Assembly: GCF_000017265.1 (NCBI RefSeq) | Contig: NC_011144.1 | Span: 3,326,001 to 3,390,000 of the forward strand | DNA length: 64,000 nt | Direction of reading: 5' to 3' | Source: Phenylobacterium zucineum HLK1 | GTDB taxonomy: Bacteria > Pseudomonadota > Alphaproteobacteria > Caulobacterales > Caulobacteraceae | Part shown: positions 60,893-64,000 of the stretch, in pieces | How positions within the stretch are numbered: position 1 is the first letter of the stretch | Layout of the letters: each line of letters opens with the position of its first letter | Notes under the pieces: generated by a model | Database searches by the model: none | Told to the model about the DNA's origin: nothing | What the model saw: only the letters and a program-made list of their open reading frames with translations | Program-made: the position numbers and the translations under genes

Positions 60893-61762
60893 ATGACGAA
60901 GCGCGTGCGCAAGGCCGTCCTGCCCGTGGCGGGACTGGGAACCCGGGTGCTGCCCGGAGCGAAGACCACTCCCAAGAACCTGCTGAACGTCGTGGACCGG
61001 CCGATCCTGTCCTACATCGTCGAGGAGGCGCGGGCGGCCGGCATCGAGCACATCGTCTTCATCGTCGGCCGCGGCCAGGGCGCCATCGAGGACTATTTCG
61101 ACGCCAGTCCCGAGATCGAGCAGGCGCTGGAGGCCAAGGGCAAGACCGACATCCTGGCCGAGGTGCGCCGCGACCTGCCCCAGCCCGGCCAGATGAGCTT
61201 CGTGCGCCAGATGGCGCCCCTGGGCCTGGGGCACGCCGTCTGGTGCGCCAGGGACGTGATCGGCGACGAGCCCTTCGCCGTCATGCTGCCCGACATGCTG
61301 ATGGCCGCCGAGCCCGGCGCGCTGGCGCAGGCGGTGGCGGCCTACGAGAGGGTCGGCGGCAACATCGTGGTGGTCGAGCCCGCCCCCGAGGGCGAGGCGC
61401 ACAAGTACGGGATCGTCGCCCTGCAGGGCCAGGACGGCCGGCTGAACCGGATGACCGGCATGGTCGAGAAGCCGAAGCCGGGGACCGAGCCCTCGAACCT
61501 GTTCATCTCGGGCCGCTACATCCTGCAGCCCGAGATCTTCGAGATCCTGGAGACCCAGGAGCGCGGCGCGGGCGGCGAGATCCAACTCACCGACGGCATG
61601 GCGAACCTGATGAAGGTCCAGGACTTCCACGCCCTGGAGTACGAGGGGACCACCTACGACTGCGGCGACAAGATCGGCCTGCTGCGCGCCAACGTGGCCT
61701 TCGCCCTGATGCGTCCCGAGCTGAAGGACGCCGCCCGCAAGGCGATCGAGGCGCTGCTCTGA
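60893..61762 (+). CDS. galU: UTP-glucose-1-phosphate uridylyltransferase
   Basis: A 289-residue GalU. The nucleotidyltransferase motif is VAGLGTRVLPGAKTTPKNLL (about residues 11-30), followed by VDRPILSYIVEEA. MLPDMLMAA holds the metal aspartate, and VEKPKPGTEPSNLFISGRYI supplies the sugar-phosphate lysine. It makes UDP-glucose, the substrate of the dehydrogenase at 55399 and of the sqdB-like enzyme next door. GGAGGGG precedes the start. Confidence 0.96.
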   Translation: MTKRVRKAVLPVAGLGTRVLPGAKTTPKNLLNVVDRPILSYIVEEARAAGIEHIVFIVGRGQGAIEDYFDASPEIEQALEAKGKTDILAEVRRDLPQPGQMSFVRQMAPLGLGHAVWCARDVIGDEPFAVMLPDMLMAAEPGALAQAVAAYERVGGNIVVVEPAPEGEAHKYGIVALQGQDGRLNRMTGMVEKPKPGTEPSNLFISGRYILQPEIFEILETQERGAGGEIQLTDGMANLMKVQDFHALEYEGTTYDCGDKIGLLRANVAFALMRPELKDAARKAIEALL

Positions 61763-61870
61763 CGCCTGATCCGCGCTTGGCCCGCCGCGGCGCGGGCGCA
61801 GGACTTTGCCAAACCCCGCCGGTGCGCTAGCCCTAGCGGCGGGGCGGGGCTCTCGGGACTGGGAGCGACG

Positions 61871-63079
61871 ATGCGGGTACTGATCCTTGGCGGGGACGGC
61901 TTCTGCGGATGGCCGACCGCGCTGCACCTTTCGGCGCGGGGCCACGAGGTGGCCGTGGTGGACAACGGGTCGCGGCGCAGGATCGACGAGGAGTTGGGCG
62001 CCGGATCGCTGACGCCCATCGAGAGCCTGGAGGTCCGCGCCGACGCCTGGCGCGAGGTCTCGGGGCGCACGATCGAGACCCACGACCTGACCGTCGGCAA
62101 GGACTTCGAGGGGCTGCTCGAGCTGCTGGCGCGGTTCCGGCCCGACGCGATGGTCCACTTCGCCGAACAGCGCGCCGCGCCCTATTCGATGAAGTCGGCC
62201 AGGCACAAGCGCTACACCGTCGACAACAACCTGAACGCCACCCACGACGTGCTGGCGGCCATCGTCGAGAGCGGCCAGGACATCCACCTGGCGCACCTGG
62301 GGACCATGGGAGTCTACGGCTACGGCACGGCCGGCGTCGCCATACCCGAGGGCTATCTGACGGTGCAGGTGGAGGGCGCCGACGGCTGGATTCCCAAGGA
62401 GATCCTCTATCCGCCCAATCCGGGCTCGATCTACCACATGACGAAGACGCAGGACGCCCTGCTCTTCCAGTTCTACGCCAAGAACGACGGTCTTCGGATC
62501 ACCGACCTGCACCAGGGCATCGTTTGGGGCACCCAGACGGCCGAGACGCGGATGGACCCCCGGCTGATCAACCGCTTCGACTACGACGGCGACTACGGGA
62601 CGGTGCTGAACCGGTTCCTGATGCAGGCGGCGGTCGGCTATCCGCTCACCGTCCACGGCGCGGGCGGCCAGACGCGGGCGTTCATCAACATCCAGGACAC
62701 GGTGCGCTGCGTGGAGCTGGCCCTGCTCCATCCGCCGGCCCGCGGCGACCGCGTCAAGGTGATGAACCAGATGACCGAATGCTGGCGGGTCCGGGACCTG
62801 GCGCAGATGGTCGCCCGCCTCACCGGCGCCCAGGTGGCCCACCTGCCGAACCCGCGCGCCGAGGCCGACGAGAACGAGCTCTGCGTCGAGAACAAGCGCC
62901 TGCTGGGCTACGGGCTCGAGCCGATCACGCTGGAGGAGGGGCTGCTGCTGGAGGCGGCCGAGATCGCGCGGGCCTACGCCGACCGCGCGGACCTGTCGAA
63001 GATCCCCTGCGTCTCGGCCTGGAACGCCGAGCGGGCGCAGGCGCTGGCGGCCGGCCAGTCCCGCGTCGCCGCGGAGTAG
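61871..63079 (+). CDS. sqdB: UDP-sulfoquinovose synthase-like SDR epimerase
   Basis: A 402-residue extended SDR enzyme. The NAD-binding start is MRVLILGGDGFCGWPTALHL, and VVDNGSRRRIDEELGAGSLT is characteristic of SqdB. Catalytic residues are Thr in LGTMGVYG (about 144) and Tyr/Lys in YHMTKTQD (about 183-187). SqdB joins sulfite to UDP-glucose to form UDP-sulfoquinovose for the sulfolipid SQDG. It lies 108 bp after galU, which supplies the substrate. No sulfoquinovosyltransferase gene (sqdD/sqdX) is in the window, so the last step would be encoded elsewhere. Confidence 0.88.
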   Translation: MRVLILGGDGFCGWPTALHLSARGHEVAVVDNGSRRRIDEELGAGSLTPIESLEVRADAWREVSGRTIETHDLTVGKDFEGLLELLARFRPDAMVHFAEQRAAPYSMKSARHKRYTVDNNLNATHDVLAAIVESGQDIHLAHLGTMGVYGYGTAGVAIPEGYLTVQVEGADGWIPKEILYPPNPGSIYHMTKTQDALLFQFYAKNDGLRITDLHQGIVWGTQTAETRMDPRLINRFDYDGDYGTVLNRFLMQAAVGYPLTVHGAGGQTRAFINIQDTVRCVELALLHPPARGDRVKVMNQMTECWRVRDLAQMVARLTGAQVAHLPNPRAEADENELCVENKRLLGYGLEPITLEEGLLLEAAEIARAYADRADLSKIPCVSAWNAERAQALAAGQSRVAAE

Positions 63080-63082
63080 CGG

Positions 63083-63937
63083 TTGCGGCTGTTCGTCTTC
63101 GGCTACGGCTTCTCGGGCGCGGCGCTGGCGCGACGCCTGAAGGCCAGGGGCTGGGACGTTGCGGCCAGCTACCGCACGAGCCCCGAGCCTCTGGAGGCCG
63201 ACGGCGTGCGCCCCGTCCATGTGGAGGACCGAAAGGGGCTGGCCGAGGCGCTGTCGACGACCCGGGCGCTGCTGGCGACCGCCCCGCCGCAGGCGGACGG
63301 CTGCCCGGCGCTGAACGCCCTCGTGCCCGCTCTGGCCAGCGCCGGCGCCTTCCCGGACTGGACCGGCTATCTCTCAACCACCGGGGTCTACGGCGACCGG
63401 CGCGGCCGCTGGGTGACCGAGAAGAGCCGCCTCGCCGCCCAATCGGTGGAAGGCGCCCGGCGGGTGCGGGCCGAGCGCGACTGGCTGGACGCCGGCCGCG
63501 GCATGGGCCTGACGATCGCCGTCTTCCGCCTGCCCGGCATCTACGGCCCCCGCCGCTCGGCCTTCGACCGCCTGCGCGAGGGCCGCGCCCGGCGCATCGC
63601 GGCGCCCGGCCAGGTGTTCTCGCGGATTCACGTGGACGACCTGGCCGCGGGGCTGGAGGCCTCGATCGACAGGCCGCGGGCGGGCGGGATCTACAACCTG
63701 TGCGACGACGAGCCGGCGCCGAACTCGGACGTGGTGGCCTATGCGGCGGGCCTGCTGGGCCTGCCGGTCCCGCCGGAGGTGTCGCTGGAGGAGGCCCGGC
63801 TGCCGCCGGCGGCCCTGCGCTTCTACGCCGAGAGCAAAAGGGTCTCGAACGCCCTGGCCAAGGCCGAGCTGGGCTGGCGGCCGGCCTATCCGACCTACCG
63901 CGAGGGCCTCAGGGCGATCCTGTCGGCGGATGGCTAG
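63083..63937 (+). CDS. NAD-dependent epimerase/dehydratase-like SDR protein
   Basis: A 284-residue atypical SDR protein with an N-terminal Rossmann motif FGYGFSGAALARRLKARGWD (about residues 5-24), LSTTGVYGDRRGRWVTE in the catalytic region and RLPGIYGPRRSAFDRL. The usual YxxxK pair is not evident, as in the YeeZ-like branch. TTG at 63083 is the only suitable start, three bases after the sqdB stop, so the two are coupled. A role in sugar-nucleotide or cofactor repair is possible, but not shown. Confidence 0.8.
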   Translation: MRLFVFGYGFSGAALARRLKARGWDVAASYRTSPEPLEADGVRPVHVEDRKGLAEALSTTRALLATAPPQADGCPALNALVPALASAGAFPDWTGYLSTTGVYGDRRGRWVTEKSRLAAQSVEGARRVRAERDWLDAGRGMGLTIAVFRLPGIYGPRRSAFDRLREGRARRIAAPGQVFSRIHVDDLAAGLEASIDRPRAGGIYNLCDDEPAPNSDVVAYAAGLLGLPVPPEVSLEEARLPPAALRFYAESKRVSNALAKAELGWRPAYPTYREGLRAILSADG

Positions 63938-64000
63938 CCGCGGGACTGGGACGGGGGGCCGACATCAGGATCCCGGCCAGGATCAGCACCAGGCCGGCCG
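63909..64000 (-). CDS. C-terminus of a probable EamA/DMT transporter, cut by window edge
   Basis: The minus strand is open from the window end to a TGA at 63909-63911. The last 30 residues read AGLVLILAGILMSAPRPSPA and a short hydrophilic end. This final hydrophobic helix followed by a polar tail looks like the end of a DMT-family transporter, but only the tail is visible. It overlaps the convergent SDR gene by 29 bp. Confidence 0.45.
   Translation of the reverse strand, partial: AGLVLILAGILMSAPRPSPAASHPPTGSP

Overview
The window is chromosomal, very GC-rich DNA from an alphaproteobacterium. It is most likely a member of the Caulobacteraceae (Caulobacter/Phenylobacterium type). The evidence is a gcrA cell-cycle regulator with a CcrM-type GANTC site upstream, a long TonB-dependent receptor beside SapC, cupin-like and tryptophan-halogenase genes, LacI operators resembling the Caulobacter xyl box, and an Hsp20 gene with a ROSE-like leader. 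Genes are tightly packed, with many 4-bp ATGA overlaps. There is no insertion sequence, integrase, phage gene, rRNA or CRISPR array. The only RNA gene is a tRNA-Gly(CCC). No stretch over 300 bp lacks a feature.

Layout: 1-3114 holds a DUF2804 protein cut by the window edge, a small lipoprotein and a translationally coupled cysteine/cysteate lyase-racemase pair. A nested palindromic repeat (3146-3313) follows, then a leftward block with a zinc peptidase, an exported protein, a TPR protein and a TetR regulator. Divergent from TetR, across a 19-bp palindrome, lies the most unusual locus: a TPR-secretin lipoprotein (6044-8005) followed after 29 bp by an exported protein with a MACPF/perforin-like signature and a C-terminal ricin-B-like region (8035-10173), closed by a strong terminator.

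The 11.7-26.9 kb region is a nutrient-uptake locus, mostly leftward: GH3 with PA14, MFS transporter, LacI regulator, second GH3, TonB receptor, SapC, cupin-like protein, flavin halogenase and GNAT. Three 14-bp sites resembling the xyl operator lie upstream of both GH3 genes and the TonB receptor, which suggests xylan or xylooligosaccharide use.

From 27 to 43.8 kb is mostly core metabolism and regulation: kynurenine-pathway genes, a TraB/GumN protein, an XRE micro-operon, dCTP deaminase, metZ, argD-argF-hslO, an AraC regulator, an ABC-2 permease, gcrA, xseA, a late acyltransferase and hisN. From 43.9 to 51.3 kb are an alpha/beta hydrolase with a histone-H1-like tail, an SCP2 protein, two exported predicted methyltransferases, hsp20, two paralogous pentapeptide-repeat proteins and a lone RibD-like deaminase. 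After gpmA, the 52.7-63.9 kb part makes envelope sugar precursors: kdsD, phosphohexomutase, UDP-glucose dehydrogenase, glmM, glmS, galU and an sqdB-like sulfolipid gene.

All family assignments come from reading motifs by eye; no database search was run.
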